Shown: positions 53,770-61,947 of the stretch, piece by piece
Position numbering within the stretch: the stretch's first letter is position 1
Layout of the letters: each line of letters begins with the position of its first letter
NCBI GenBank assembly: GCA_963798775.1
Contig: CAWCUK010000001.1
Span: 310,001 to 374,000, forward strand
Length of the DNA stretch: 64,000 bases
Direction of reading: 5' to 3'
Source: CAWCUK01 sp963798775
Lineage (GTDB): Bacteria; Bacteroidota; Ignavibacteria; Ignavibacteriales; Ignavibacteriaceae
Translations under genes and position numbers: made by a program
The notes under the pieces: model-generated
The model's input: only the letters and a program-made list of their open reading frames with translations
What the model was told of the DNA's origin: nothing
Databases searched by the model: none

Positions 53770-54663
53770 TTATTCCAAAAATCTTTTATCAATTCCCGTG
53801 TAAGAATCAATTCTTCTATCACGGAGGAAAGGCCAATTACGGCGAATATATTCAATACGATTAACGTCGACTTCAGCGATTAAAATTTCCTCCTTGTCGG
53901 GCGAAGCCTGAGCAATAATAACACCTTGAGGATCCGCAATAAATGAAGAGCCCCAAAATTCAATTCCGGGAGAATCTTCCGATTGTTTTTCGTGACCGAC
54001 TCTGTTAACCGCGGCAACATAAATACCATTTGCGATTGCGTGTCCACGTTGTATTGTCTGCCAAGATTCGAACTGTGCTTTTCCGTGTTCTTCTTTTTCA
54101 TGAGGATGCCAGCCAATAGCTGTCGGATAAAATAAAACACTGGCGCCTTTAAGCGTAGTTAGCCGCGCGCCTTCGGGATACCACTGATCCCAACATATTA
54201 GAGTTCCTATATTTCCGAATTCTGTGGAAAAACTTTTGTAGCCTAAATCGCCCGGCGTGAAATAAAATTTTTCATAAAAAGCAGGATCATCGGGGATATG
54301 CATTTTTCTATAGAGCCCGAAAATTTCTCCGTCATTACTTATAACTACAGCGCTGTTATGGTAAATTCCCGGCGCGCGTTTTTCAAATAAAGGAACAACC
54401 ACTACAACATTTTTTTCTTTTGCGATTTTACCAATTGCCTCAGTAGAAGGGCCCGGAACAGTTTCCGCAAGGTCAAAGAAATCTATATTTTCGGTTTGGC
54501 AAAAATATTGTGATCGAAAGAGTTCCGGAAGACAAATAACTTCGGCGCCCTGATTGGCCGCGTTTGCAATCCATTCTACCGCTTTATTCAAATTTTCATT
54601 CGTATCTTGTGTGAATGACATTTGGAGAAGTCCGATTTTAAATTTATCTCTTTGTTTATTCAT
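53770..54663 (-). CDS. aguB: N-carbamoylputrescine amidase
   Basis: Converts N-carbamoylputrescine to putrescine, CO2 and ammonia. The 297-residue nitrilase-superfamily enzyme shows the catalytic triad: Glu in VICLPELFRSQYF, Lys in YRKMHIPDDPAFYEKFYF and Cys in TLICWDQWYPEGAR. The KGASVLFYPTAIGWHPHEKE segment and the ending region INRIEYIRRNWPFLRDRR-like (here NRIEYIRRNWPFLRDRRID) are family-typical. It precedes aguA by three bases, giving a two-gene agmatine-to-putrescine operon. Confidence 0.96.
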   Translation of the reverse strand: MNKQRDKFKIGLLQMSFTQDTNENLNKAVEWIANAANQGAEVICLPELFRSQYFCQTENIDFFDLAETVPGPSTEAIGKIAKEKNVVVVVPLFEKRAPGIYHNSAVVISNDGEIFGLYRKMHIPDDPAFYEKFYFTPGDLGYKSFSTEFGNIGTLICWDQWYPEGARLTTLKGASVLFYPTAIGWHPHEKEEHGKAQFESWQTIQRGHAIANGIYVAAVNRVGHEKQSEDSPGIEFWGSSFIADPQGVIIAQASPDKEEILIAEVDVNRIEYIRRNWPFLRDRRIDSYTGIDKRFLE

Positions 54664-54784
54664 TTTATAATCTTTTTTCTATAAAAAATTTAATCTAAAA
54701 GTTGAAAAATGAAATATCAACTGATATTAATTATTATTTCCGAAGTTACCGCCCAAAAATAAATTTCCAAATAAAAAGTATTTA

Positions 54785-55695
54785 CTATAATTTTTCAAAT
54801 ACCTTAGAAGCGGCACGATGAACCAGAGAATGACGATATGCGAGTTCATTTAAATCATCGGAATAACCGCCGCCAACAACACAGGCAATCGGAATTCGGC
54901 GTTTTGTGCATTCCGAGATTACAAAAAAATCACGTTTAAAAATTCCTTCTGTAGATAAAGCCAATTTTCCGAGAGGATCATTTTTATGCGGATCAACGCC
55001 GGCATCATATATTACAATATCGGGATCAAAAAAGTTTAATAAGTCCGGTAAAGTAGAATTAATAGTTTTCAAATATTCCGTATCTTCCGTGCCTGCATCA
55101 AGAGGAATATCCAAATCACTTTTTTGTTTAATGAAAGGAAAATTATTTTGACAATGTACAGAAAATGTAAATATATCCGGATCATCGGAAAGCATTGCCG
55201 CAGTGCCGTCTCCTTGATGAACATCCAGGTCAACAATAAGAATTTTCTCGGCTAAATTTTTCTTCTTTAACGTTTTTGAAACCAGAACAAGATCATTAAA
55301 AATACAAAACCCGGAACCGAAATCCTTAAATGCGTGATGAGTTCCGCCGGCGGTGCTGCATGCTATGCCATGTTGAAGAGCAAGTTCCGCGGTTAATAAT
55401 GAACCGCCAAGAGCGGTTAAAGTTCTTTTAACAATTTTTGGTGACCAAGGTATGCCTATTTTTCGAAGCGCGTTTTTTTCTATTGTTCCGCCAATATAAG
55501 AATTAATAAAATTAGCTTCATGAACTTCACTTAAAAGTTCATCATCAATTATTAGCGGAGTATGAATGTTTTCTCGAGTGACAATTTCATCCTTTAAAAG
55601 ACTTTAAATATTAGATCAAACTTTCGCATCGGGAAACGATGTCCTTCAGGAAGAGGAGCGACAAAATCTTCATGATGCACAAGGGGAATTGCCAT
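54785..55695 (-). pseudogene. Histone deacetylase-family protein, frameshifted near its N-terminus
   Basis: A zinc-dependent deacetylase of the HDAC/AcuC/acetylpolyamine amidohydrolase family. From the ATG at 55695 the first frame reads VHHEDFVAPLPEGHRFPMRK then stops after about 34 residues. The next frame continues SLLKDEIVTRENIHTPL and runs on through STAGGTHHAFKDFGSGFCIF (active-site His pair), LIVDLDVHQGDGTA (zinc Asp and His) and VIYDAGVDPHKNDPLGKL. One more A at about 55598-55608 joins them into about 302 residues. The stop-containing frame has no start codon of its own near the N-terminus, which supports an indel. Adjacent polyamine genes make acetylpolyamine a possible substrate. Confidence 0.85.
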
Positions 55696-56571
55696 TTAAT
55701 ACTTTTTCTCCGAAACTAATTTGCCGTCATCATATTTTTCAATTGACCAAAGCGAACTATCTTCATGATAAATTTTTGTTTCACCATTTAGACGATTTTT
55801 TTCATAATGCTGTTCTGTCCAGAGATTTCCATTTTCATAATAGGAACGTGTTATTCCGTCGCGGCGCCCTTCTTCATAATTACTTTCCGATTTTATTTTA
55901 CCATTCTCATAATATGTTTTTGATGTTCCTTCAAGAAAACCATGCTCATAATGTTTTTCAGATAGTAAGTTCCCGTTTTCATAATATTCCTTTGCAATTC
56001 CATCAAGATTTCCCTGTTCATACTTTAGCAGACGATTTAATTTGCCGTTTTCATAGTACCATTTAGTAATCCCCTGCTGATAATCATTCTTATATTCTGC
56101 TTCAGCTTTTATTGCACCTGAAGGATAGAACTCTTTCATCAGTCCATTCTTAACTCCATCGGAATAAACATATAAAGATTTTAATTCACCGGTTTCATAA
56201 AATGCGCGATATTCGCCTGCCAAAACTCCGTTTTTATATGTTCCACTTTCTTTTAAAGCGCCAGTAGAATAATAACCCCTAAAAGTACCGTTGAACTTAT
56301 TATTCTTGTAAATTACAAAATCCTTCAAAACGCCGTCGGGAAAATAAGTAAAAGATTCACCTTCTTTTTCACCATTTTTATAATTAATAATTTCTTTAAT
56401 TATTCCGGCAGGCGAATAATATTTACAGGTTCCGCTTAGTTTTCCGTTATCATAAACTTCAACTTGTTTAAGTTTTCCGTCCGAGTAAAAAGATTTTATA
56501 AGTCCGTTTTGAGAAAAACCTAAAGTAGAAAGAAGAGAAAAGAGAATAAAAATTTTGAATAAATTTTGCAT
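55696..56571 (-). CDS. MORN_2-repeat exported protein, shorter paralogue
   Basis: A 291-residue protein with signal peptide (to about residue 20, LSTLGFSQ) and then about 11 tandem repeats of roughly 23 residues of the form Y-x-x-G-x-L-K-x-x-x-x-Y-x-x-G-x-x-x-G, for example SFTYFPDGVLKDFVIYKNNK. This is the MORN_2/YwqK repeat, often annotated as a toxin-antitoxin YwqK family antitoxin. There is no partner toxin here, so I read it only as a surface or periplasmic beta-repeat protein. It lies 16 bases after a longer paralogue and directly before the deacetylase. Confidence 0.8.
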   Translation of the reverse strand: MQNLFKIFILFSLLSTLGFSQNGLIKSFYSDGKLKQVEVYDNGKLSGTCKYYSPAGIIKEIINYKNGEKEGESFTYFPDGVLKDFVIYKNNKFNGTFRGYYSTGALKESGTYKNGVLAGEYRAFYETGELKSLYVYSDGVKNGLMKEFYPSGAIKAEAEYKNDYQQGITKWYYENGKLNRLLKYEQGNLDGIAKEYYENGNLLSEKHYEHGFLEGTSKTYYENGKIKSESNYEEGRRDGITRSYYENGNLWTEQHYEKNRLNGETKIYHEDSSLWSIEKYDDGKLVSEKKY

Positions 56572-56587
56572 AAATCACCTAATAAAA

Positions 56588-57931
56588 TTAATACCCGAAA
56601 GTTGATGTAAGATCGCCGCTTTGATTATAAGCTTTACTTCTTTGAAGAATTCCGTTTTTATAAAATTCTTCTTTTTTAATTGTTCCATTCTCAAAAAATT
56701 CCCGAAGCCATCCGTCTAATTTTCCGTTCCAATAAGTTTCTTCTTGGCGGAGAGCCCCAAATTTATAATAATATTTTTTTGTACCGGCAGGTTCCCCGCT
56801 ATTTAAAGTAACCTCTGATTCAAGCAGGCCGTTTTTATGATAAGTTTTTAATTCACCATTTAAAATGCCGTCTTTATAATAGCCGGAAGATTTAAGTCCT
56901 CCGTCAGGATAGTAATTAAGTGAAATTCCGTTTTTCTGATTGTTTTCATAATTAGTTTCAGTTTCCACCGAACCATCGGGATAGAAAGTTTTGGTAATTC
57001 CTCTTTGAATTCCTTTTATAAAATCTTTTTCTGTTTTAACGATTCCGCCTTCATAAAAGATAAAAAATTTGCCGTCTAAAGTATCATGCTGATAACTAAC
57101 TTCTTCTTTTAAATATCCGCTTTCATAATAATATTTGGCAGTATTTTCTTTTTTGCCGTCTTTATAAAAAACTTCTTCTTTAAGTGAACCATTTTCATAA
57201 TAGTTTCTTTCCGTTCTTTCTTCAGTTTCAAGTTTGCCTTTGTAATCAAATTTTACACGATTAGCGAGTTCACCGTTTGCGTATGTATCCTTTACCCTAA
57301 GATTTCCGGCTTCATCATAAAGTTTAACATCGCCTACAATCATATCGTGTTCATAATTAGCTTCCAGGGCTGTTTTTCCGTTGCCTTCAAAATAGACAAA
57401 AGTTGAACCATTCTGCTCGCCGTTAAGAAAAGTCCGTTCTACTTCTACTTTACCGGATTTATAATAAGTTTTAGAAACTCCGCTTAATTGTCCTTCTAAA
57501 AAATTCCATTCTCCTTGAAGTTCTCCTGATTTATAATAGGTATAAGTTGTACCCTGCAGTTTTCCGTGATGATAATTTTGCTCGGCCCAAAGTTCTCCCG
57601 ATTCATAATACCATTTTGAAATTCCTTCTTTCTCGCCTTCTTTATAATTCCATTCTATACTTAGAATTCCGTCTTCAAAATACCATTTAGAAACACCTTC
57701 TTCTTTGCCGTCAACAAATTTCCATTCTTTCCACAATTTTCCGTTTGGATAAAACTCCAGATAAGTTCCGTTTAACCGGCCGTACCAATATTCTCCTTGA
57801 GTTTTGAGAACTCCATTGGGATAATAAGTTTTTTTAACTTCGGTTCCGGAAAGTTTTTGCGGCCAAAGATTGGGAACAGCAAGAATTACGGCTAAAACAA
57901 TAAGAAAAATTTTTCGAGTAATTTTTTGCAT
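56588..57931 (-). CDS. MORN_2-repeat exported protein, longer paralogue
   Basis: A 447-residue protein with signal peptide (ends about residue 25, VPNLWPQ) followed by some 17 repeats of about 23 residues such as KYYYESGYLKEEVSYQHD and RNYYENGSLKEEVFYKDG. The repeats are rich in Tyr, Gly, Lys and Glu, and would form an extended beta-hairpin stack. It starts a two-gene unit with the shorter copy, and the pair looks like a tandem duplication with changed repeat number. Function unknown; binding to a surface or a ligand is an inference. Confidence 0.8.
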   Translation of the reverse strand: MQKITRKIFLIVLAVILAVPNLWPQKLSGTEVKKTYYPNGVLKTQGEYWYGRLNGTYLEFYPNGKLWKEWKFVDGKEEGVSKWYFEDGILSIEWNYKEGEKEGISKWYYESGELWAEQNYHHGKLQGTTYTYYKSGELQGEWNFLEGQLSGVSKTYYKSGKVEVERTFLNGEQNGSTFVYFEGNGKTALEANYEHDMIVGDVKLYDEAGNLRVKDTYANGELANRVKFDYKGKLETEERTERNYYENGSLKEEVFYKDGKKENTAKYYYESGYLKEEVSYQHDTLDGKFFIFYEGGIVKTEKDFIKGIQRGITKTFYPDGSVETETNYENNQKNGISLNYYPDGGLKSSGYYKDGILNGELKTYHKNGLLESEVTLNSGEPAGTKKYYYKFGALRQEETYWNGKLDGWLREFFENGTIKKEEFYKNGILQRSKAYNQSGDLTSTFGY

Positions 57932-58389
57932 TAAGATAAATTGATTTTCCGTTTAATAAATTGTGAGTACAAACTTAAAACTATTTTCTTTTAAGGAAAA
58001 CATATAAAAAAAGTATTAACTAGAATGAAATTACTATTTACGGTTAAAAAAGGCTTCATTTTTTAGTCGAATAAATTTTTAAAAATGGTGAAATCCCGTA
58101 TATCTATTTAAAACCTCAATTATTTATATTTTAAACAAATTTCTTGCTAAAAAAACTATTTTTCACTAAAATTAAAACTGTTTTTATACCTCCTCTTCAG
58201 TAAGTATCTTTTTCCATGTTTTTTAGGGGACTTTTTTGGGAAATTCAGAACAAATAATCATGCTTTAAAAAATAAAAATTTACAATTATAATATATTTCT
58301 ATTCATAACTGAAATTATATCATTAAAAAAATTATTCCCGATTTTAAAAAAAAGCTTAATTACAAAAATTAAAAAAAGAATTCTGGGAA
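57932..58389. other. 458-base AT-rich divergent intergenic region
   Basis: The stretch separates the divergent MORN-repeat pair and the sigma-54 regulator. It is very AT-rich with many A and T runs. I see no ORF, tRNA, strong hairpin or -24/-12 element in it. It must hold promoters for both sides but none stands out by consensus. Confidence 0.6.
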
Positions 58390-59742
58390 ATGGAAAAAAT
58401 CTTAATAATAGATGATGATCCTGCAACACTTCAAACATTCTCACTCCTGTTGAACAATCTCCGTTATAAAATTTTATTAGCAGAAGACGGTGAAACCGGA
58501 TTAACTATTTTTCAGGATGAGCAGCCGGATTTAGTGATAACCGATTTACGTTTGCCGGGAATAAATGGAATAGATGTTTTAAAAGCAGTAAAGGAAAAAA
58601 ATCCGATTACTCCGGTTATAATAATAACCGGCTTTGAAGATCTGCAATCCACAATTTCCGCAATGCAATACGGTGCTTATGAATATTTAGAAAAACCACT
58701 GGATCTTATTCGATTTAAACATATGATTACAAAAGCAATTGAAAGCAATAGGTTAAGCGAAAGATTATCTATGTCTATTGCCGAAAATGAAGATATGGCA
58801 GGTTGCAATCAGATAATCGGGAAAACTCCCGCCATGAAAGAAATATTCAAATTAATCGGAAAAGTTTCCGCAAATCGTACTAATATTTTAATTACGGGTG
58901 AAAGTGGAACCGGAAAACAATTAGTTGCGAAGGTTATTCATTTTTCCGGAGTTACAAAAGATGAACCATTTATTGTTGTAAATTCATCCGCATTACCGGA
59001 AACTTTGTTAGAGAGTGAATTATTCGGACATGTTCAAGGAGCTTTTACCGGCGCTATCAGCGATAAAAAAGGAAAATTTGAATTAGCCGGAAAAGGCACA
59101 ATTTTATTAGATGATATTTCTGAAATATCATCCAATCTGCAGGTAAAACTTTTAAGAGTTCTGCAGGAAAAAGAATTTGAAAAAGTCGGCGGTGAAAAAG
59201 TGCTTCCTTTGGAAGCGAGAATTATTGCCGCGACAAATAAAAATTTAGCAGATCTTGTTAAGGATGGAAAATTTAGAGAAGATCTTTATTACAGACTTAA
59301 AATTTTAACTTTGGATATTCCTCCTTTAAGAGAAAGAAAAAATGATATACCGGCGTTGGTAGTATTTTTTCTAAACAAAATAAATAAGGAACTACATAAG
59401 CATGTGGTAAAAATACCGTATGACGTTATAGAATATTTGCAAAGCTATAAATGGATAGGCAATGTAAGAGAATTAGAAAATATAATTCGTCAGGCAGTAG
59501 TTTTAGCACACGGTGATGTTTTAGAAAGAGAATATATTACCTTCATGAAAAATACGATTGATGTGGATTCAAGTGACTTAAGCTTAGCGAGTATAGAAAA
59601 ATTTCATATAAAATATGTACTTTCCTACACCCACGGTGATAAGAAAAAAGCGGCCCAGCTTTTAGGAATTTCAAGGCAAACCTTATACAATAAACTTGAA
59701 ACTTATTCCATTCCGAAAAATTTTGTTAAAGAGTCGGTTTAA
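58390..59742 (+). CDS. Sigma-54-dependent response regulator (NtrC family)
   Basis: A 450-residue activator of RNA polymerase with sigma-54. The receiver (residues 1-120) has the acidic pocket IIDDD (8-10), phospho-acceptor Asp52 in LVITDLRLPG and Lys in EYLEKPLD. The AAA+ domain (about 140-370) shows Walker A ITGESGTGKQ, the sigma-54 contact loop GAFTGA and Walker B ILLDDISEI. The Fis-type helix-turn-helix at the C-terminus reads DKKKAAQLLGISRQTLYNKL. No histidine kinase is adjacent, so its sensor is elsewhere. A matching -24/-12 promoter lies right after it, ahead of a four-gene operon. Confidence 0.93.
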   Translation: MEKILIIDDDPATLQTFSLLLNNLRYKILLAEDGETGLTIFQDEQPDLVITDLRLPGINGIDVLKAVKEKNPITPVIIITGFEDLQSTISAMQYGAYEYLEKPLDLIRFKHMITKAIESNRLSERLSMSIAENEDMAGCNQIIGKTPAMKEIFKLIGKVSANRTNILITGESGTGKQLVAKVIHFSGVTKDEPFIVVNSSALPETLLESELFGHVQGAFTGAISDKKGKFELAGKGTILLDDISEISSNLQVKLLRVLQEKEFEKVGGEKVLPLEARIIAATNKNLADLVKDGKFREDLYYRLKILTLDIPPLRERKNDIPALVVFFLNKINKELHKHVVKIPYDVIEYLQSYKWIGNVRELENIIRQAVVLAHGDVLEREYITFMKNTIDVDSSDLSLASIEKFHIKYVLSYTHGDKKKAAQLLGISRQTLYNKLETYSIPKNFVKESV

Positions 59743-59850
59743 GGGGAATTTTAGTAAAATTACTTAATGTGTGTCCAAAAGCTTAACTAATTTAGTAACG
59801 GCCTTTCTATAAAAATCTTCAAAAAAAGCTCTAATAGTAAACTTTTCTAA

Positions 59851-59867
59851 TTGGCATAGCTGTTGCC
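59851..59867 (+). promoter_or_regulatory. Sigma-54 (-24/-12) promoter
   Basis: TTGGCATAGCTGTTGCC has the GG (59853-59854) and GC (59865-59866) separated by exactly ten bases, with TTGGCA and TTGC flanks matching the sigma-54 consensus TGGCAC-N5-TTGC. It lies 37 bases upstream of the CheW-like ATG, so transcription would start near 59878. A palindrome AATTTTAGTAAAATT at 59747-59761, about 100 bases upstream, could be an activator site. Confidence 0.75.
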
Positions 59868-59903
59868 TATCATGTTTCAAATAAATTAAATAAAGAATTT
59901 TAA

Positions 59904-60353
59904 ATGAATTCACTTTTTGAAAAATCAGAAGTTTTACAAAGCATTGTAATTTTTAAAGTTGATGATGAAGAATTCGGAATTAAACTGGGAGAAATTTCAT
60001 CAATCATATCTTTAGATACCGCAGAATCTGATGCGGTTACGTATAAAACATCGCCAAAATTTTATTTAAATATTAACAATTCAAAAATTCCCGTCTTTGA
60101 TTTCAGCAAATATTATTCAAAATCGAAAAATAAAAATAACCCGCTTTCCAAAATTTTACTAATTGATTACAACACCGGAAATTTCGGAATTAAAGTAGAT
60201 GAAGTAAAAGAGATAAAGATGATAGATCATAAGGAAAAGATTGAATTTATTCCGCTCAATGATACATCTCCTTTTAGCGGAATTTTATCACATAATAAGA
60301 ACTCAATCTATCTGCTTAGATATTTCCGAAGTATACAAACTGATGGAAAATGA
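59904..60353 (+). CDS. CheW-like adaptor protein
   Basis: A 149-residue single CheW domain, the adaptor that joins chemoreceptors to CheA in signalling arrays. The start resembles VIFKVDDEEFGIKLGEISSI, then come YLNINNSKIPVFDFSKYYSK and the second barrel KILLIDYNTGNFGIKVDEVK. It is first in an operon driven by a sigma-54 promoter. No CheA, receptor or methyltransferase gene is present here, so its partners must be encoded elsewhere or it may serve a different complex. Confidence 0.83.
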   Translation: MNSLFEKSEVLQSIVIFKVDDEEFGIKLGEISSIISLDTAESDAVTYKTSPKFYLNINNSKIPVFDFSKYYSKSKNKNNPLSKILLIDYNTGNFGIKVDEVKEIKMIDHKEKIEFIPLNDTSPFSGILSHNKNSIYLLRYFRSIQTDGK

Positions 60354-60402
60354 ACTTGTACATTAAATAAAACCTATTTATTCAATTAATTTTGGGGATA
60401 AC

Positions 60403-61518
60403 ATGAAGTACTGCCAAAAATTCCTGCTATTTATTTTCTTTCTCCTGTTTTTCGCCTTCAACACAAGCGCCCAATCAACCAGTTTTTCCTGTTTAGTTGA
60501 GAATCAAACAGTTTCGGGAGATGAATTTTCGTTCGACATTTTCATTAAAAATACGGGAACGGATGAGATTTATCTGGGAGAGTCTGATTTAATCCTGAAT
60601 TTTGATCAAAATAGTTTTACCTCACCTGCTCTCTTAAGAAGAACCGACTTAGTTGCATATGATGTTATTCCGGTAATTAAAGAGGAAAATAATTTAATTA
60701 TAAATATTGGAGCGCCTTCACCTTACGACCAATATGATTTGGGGCCTAGATGTGTAGAAATATCCAAAACAGGTTTAGGAACTAAAATAGTAACAATAAT
60801 ACTTAAGGGAATAGCCAATAGCACAGGCTCCGCAAATTTACAATGGCAATTAGCCGGAGATTTCAGACAGATTATAAGTACATTTGACAATAATCTCAGT
60901 CAACATGAAATTACAGAGGCCGCTACATTTGTAGAACCGACTGCAGCGCCGCTTCCTGTTGAGTTATCAGCCTTCAACGCGTATTTACAGAAAGATAACG
61001 TACTCTTAAATTGGACAACCGCAACAGAAATTAATAACTATGGTTTTGATGTTGAACGAAAAGAAATTAATGACAATGATTGGCTTAAGTTAGCCTTCAT
61101 AAAAGGCAGCGGGAACAGCAATTCTGTAAAACAATATTCTTATAGAGATAATAAAATTTCCAATGGGAAATATTATTACAGATTGAAACAGATAGATTCC
61201 GACGGAAAGTATGAGTTTTCAAAAACTATAGAAGTTGAAGCCAATAATACTCCTTCAAATTTTGAGCTGATGCAGAATTATCCTAATCCGTTTAATCCGG
61301 ATACACATATTAAATTTACAGTCCCGGAAAAAACATTTATAAATATATCAATTTATAATACTCTTGGTGAAAAAGTAAGCGAAGTTGTAAATGATATTTA
61401 TGAAACCGGAACGTATGAGAAAATTTTCAGAGCGAATAATTTATCGAGCGGAACTTATCTTGCGGTGCTAAAATCCGGCAGCCGAATCTTAACCCAAAAA
61501 ATGACTTTATTAAAGTAA
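60403..61518 (+). CDS. Secreted protein with cohesin-like region and T9SS sorting domain
   Basis: A 371-residue exported protein: signal peptide (about 1-23, FAFNTSAQ), a cohesin-like beta-sandwich (about 25-180; TVSGDEFSFDIFIKNTGTDE and following), then a VELSAFNAYLQKDNVLLNWT segment opening a fibronectin-like region, and at the end the type IX sorting domain FELMQNYPNPFNPDTHIKFT continuing to SSGTYLAVLKSGSRILTQKM. The last part directs secretion through T9SS and attachment at the surface. It is 49 bases after the CheW gene. The cohesin match is by pattern only. Confidence 0.82.
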   Translation: MKYCQKFLLFIFFLLFFAFNTSAQSTSFSCLVENQTVSGDEFSFDIFIKNTGTDEIYLGESDLILNFDQNSFTSPALLRRTDLVAYDVIPVIKEENNLIINIGAPSPYDQYDLGPRCVEISKTGLGTKIVTIILKGIANSTGSANLQWQLAGDFRQIISTFDNNLSQHEITEAATFVEPTAAPLPVELSAFNAYLQKDNVLLNWTTATEINNYGFDVERKEINDNDWLKLAFIKGSGNSNSVKQYSYRDNKISNGKYYYRLKQIDSDGKYEFSKTIEVEANNTPSNFELMQNYPNPFNPDTHIKFTVPEKTFINISIYNTLGEKVSEVVNDIYETGTYEKIFRANNLSSGTYLAVLKSGSRILTQKMTLLK

Positions 61519-61535
61519 TTATTAAGAAGGAAAAA

Positions 61536-61940
61536 ATGAACTACAAAATTCTACTTTGTTCTGACGATGAAACTACTATAGATATTTTAGATAGGAATTT
61601 AAATAATGAATACAGCATGAAATGCTGTTACAGCGCCGAAGATCTTTCATCATCATCAATATCTTTTTCACCTGATATAGTTTTTATAGAAGCTTCATTG
61701 TTCTACGAGGATCAGGAGATATTAAATAATTTTTTGTTTAATAACGGGAATATTTTTCCAGTATTCATGATAGATTATAATTTTGATGCCATAAAACTAT
61801 CCGCTCTCCTTTCAAAAGTACAGTATGAAATTTTACTGAAACCGATAAACACTTACTATTTAGCTGATTTAATGAAGGGATGTATATCAATAATTACAGC
61901 TGGTAATGGTTTTATAAATAACAAAATAGAAAATTTATGA
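61536..61940 (+). CDS. Degenerate receiver-domain protein (Glu in place of phospho-Asp)
   Basis: A 134-residue stand-alone receiver-like protein. It starts YKILLCSDDETTIDIL with the acidic pair (Asp10, Asp11) and has VFIEASLFYED, where Glu52 replaces the phosphorylated Asp. The conserved Lys is kept (EILLKPIN, Lys102), but the Ser/Thr position between strands is FMIDYN. So it is probably unphosphorylated and may be locked in an active-like state. It is 17 bases after the T9SS cargo gene. Its output partner is unknown. Confidence 0.78.
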   Translation: MNYKILLCSDDETTIDILDRNLNNEYSMKCCYSAEDLSSSSISFSPDIVFIEASLFYEDQEILNNFLFNNGNIFPVFMIDYNFDAIKLSALLSKVQYEILLKPINTYYLADLMKGCISIITAGNGFINNKIENL

Positions 61941-61947
61941 GGATAAG

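Noticed and set aside
55696..57931. YwqK toxin-antitoxin system
   Set aside because: The repeats fit the family name only; there is no toxin-like neighbour and both proteins have signal peptides, so no toxin-antitoxin role is claimed.
57932..58389. A second sigma-54 promoter before the activator
   Set aside because: I found no GG-N10-GC element with matching flanks in this region.
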